Source: Numida meleagris | Taxonomy: Eukaryota; Chordata; Aves; Galliformes; Numididae | Assembly: GCF_002078875.1 (NCBI RefSeq) | Contig: NC_034409.1 | Span: 19,164,877 to 19,228,876, forward strand | Length of the DNA stretch: 64,000 bases | Direction: 5' to 3' | In this document: positions 62,821 through 64,000 of the stretch, piece after piece | Position numbering within the stretch: the stretch's first letter is position 1 | How the letters are laid out: each line of letters begins with the position of its first letter | Notes under the pieces: generated by a model | Told to the model about the DNA's origin: nothing | Databases searched by the model: none | What the model saw: only the letters and a program-made list of their open reading frames with translations | Program-made: the position numbers and the translations under genes

Positions 62821-64000
62821 CGTACTGTGACAAAACAGCTAACAGAAAGAGTCATTCTGATCAGCACATGTGTAGGCAATATCTGTTTATGATTGAAAAA
62901 ATATCAACTCTATCATTTTTGTCAGAGATAGATATCCAAACCTTTGTGGAGAATCGAGCATCACGCATGTACACTTCCCTGCCTATATATCAAAGCAACA
63001 TTTTAGAACTGCTGATCTGAAAACGTTTCTGAAAATGCATGTAGAATTAAGAGGTAAAACAAAAATACTTTAAACACTTTGCTACTTTGCTTGCTTAGCA
63101 TTATTTTGAGGAGAGTATCAATAGTGACAATGGTTGCTGAGCACTAGAAATTATTTATAGGAATACATACAGCTTTAACCACTCCAGACAGAGCTATCTG
63201 GAGAAGCCTGAGTCACAGATTCAGGCTCAAATTTCATATTCCCATCATTTGAATACAACTGACAACAAACGTACAAAAAAAGCATAAGCTCCTACATCTC
63301 CTTGCATATACCACCCTCTGGGTTACCAGGGTCAAACTTCATCACTTTACCATTTCTTACGGACTTTTGTCATACTGTCATAGAGCTGACATCAGGCAAA
63401 CAACTCACCTGAGAAGGTCTGTTCAGAAGGTTCATGTCTAGGAGCCTGTATTTCCTTTTCACACCGCAGTTACATTGGTGTTAATAATTGCCAGTATCCT
63501 GCAATGTGGATGCATAAAGCTAAGTTGAGATTTTTCTGGATTTCAGCATAATTCTTTAAGGGAAAGATATAGGTACCCTATTACAGGACTGCTTTGTACC
63601 CTACTGTCCGGTACAGAAGATACATATGGGAGAAGTATGAACTTTTCTTTGCTAAGCTTTCCTGGGCCTTGTGTGAGTGAAATTCAGGAAGTGAGGTGGA
63701 CAACCAGTGAAATGGTAGGTTGTGGTTAAAATTCTCCTGCCTTTCTGTTCTTCTATTCAGGACTAAATCCAGTCAGGTTCTTTGAGTTTATTGTTATTAT
63801 TCTGCAAAACAAAACATATGTTTTGATAGATGTAGTAAGGAAATCTCTAGATTCCATAAGGAAATCTCTAGATATTTGAGAGTTTGAGACATTATTGATT
63901 TGTATTAATAAACTTTTTGGGTTAAATGTGATATTTCTCATAAGATTTACCCTGTACTATGGAAGAAGTAAGATTTGGTGATCATAACATTTCAGGCTAA
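62821..64000. other. Unique AT-rich non-coding stretch
   Basis: No gene or transposon is recognised. A 17-bp direct repeat lies near 63.85 kb. Confidence 0.55.
63836..63873 (+). repeat. 17-bp direct repeat
   Basis: TAAGGAAATCTCTAGAT (63836-63852) recurs at 63857-63873, with four bases between the copies. Confidence 0.88.

Noticed and set aside
1..64000. CRISPR array, bacterial operon, tRNA or rRNA genes
   Set aside because: No regularly spaced repeats, ribosome binding sites, long dense frames or tRNA-like cloverleaf sequence were seen; the repeats are vertebrate LINE and mariner types.

Overview
The window looks like AT-rich, non-coding nuclear DNA from a bird, most likely a galliform such as chicken. 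The evidence is the repeats. There are about thirteen pieces of the CR1 LINE, recognised by their ATTCTATG-type 3' tails and CR1 reverse transcriptase fragments, plus two mariner copies that I recognise as the chicken Galluhop (Mariner1_GG) type. I recognise no host protein-coding gene, rRNA, tRNA, CRISPR array or bacterial-style operon. Most open frames are 60-130 codons, as expected by chance in AT-rich DNA, or are remnants of transposon genes.

Layout: 1-20.7 kb is mostly unique AT-rich sequence with a CR1 tail (5.2 kb), a plus-strand CR1 piece containing a striking perfect hairpin (8.0-8.3 kb) and an old degraded CR1 (9.9-10.9 kb). 20.8-22.7 kb is a three-deep nest of CR1 insertions. 22.7-35.4 kb is unique sequence with two small plus-strand CR1 tails and microsatellites. 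35.4-37.3 kb is a long CR1 with most of its reverse transcriptase domain. 40.0-41.2 kb is a nearly complete but dead Galluhop mariner. 41.9-43.4 kb is a second long CR1 whose reverse transcriptase core is still open. 47.3, 53.7-54.6 and 56.6-57.2 kb hold further CR1 pieces. 57-64 kb is unique sequence with a CTTCCTCC microsatellite, a long poly-T tract and an internally deleted Galluhop derivative (62.3-62.8 kb).

The elements do not form a working system; they are independent insertions of different ages. All CR1 pieces longer than 500 bp lie on the minus strand. This skew, together with plus-strand splice-like motifs near 24.57 kb (recursive-splice-site-like) and 45.44 kb (microexon-like), fits the window being inside a long intron of a plus-strand gene. 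That is inference, and exon-like frames occur on both strands, so chance is a serious alternative. I found no convincing new biological system. The best leads are the splice-like motifs, the CR1 hairpin, the nested CR1s and the parent/deletion-derivative mariner pair.
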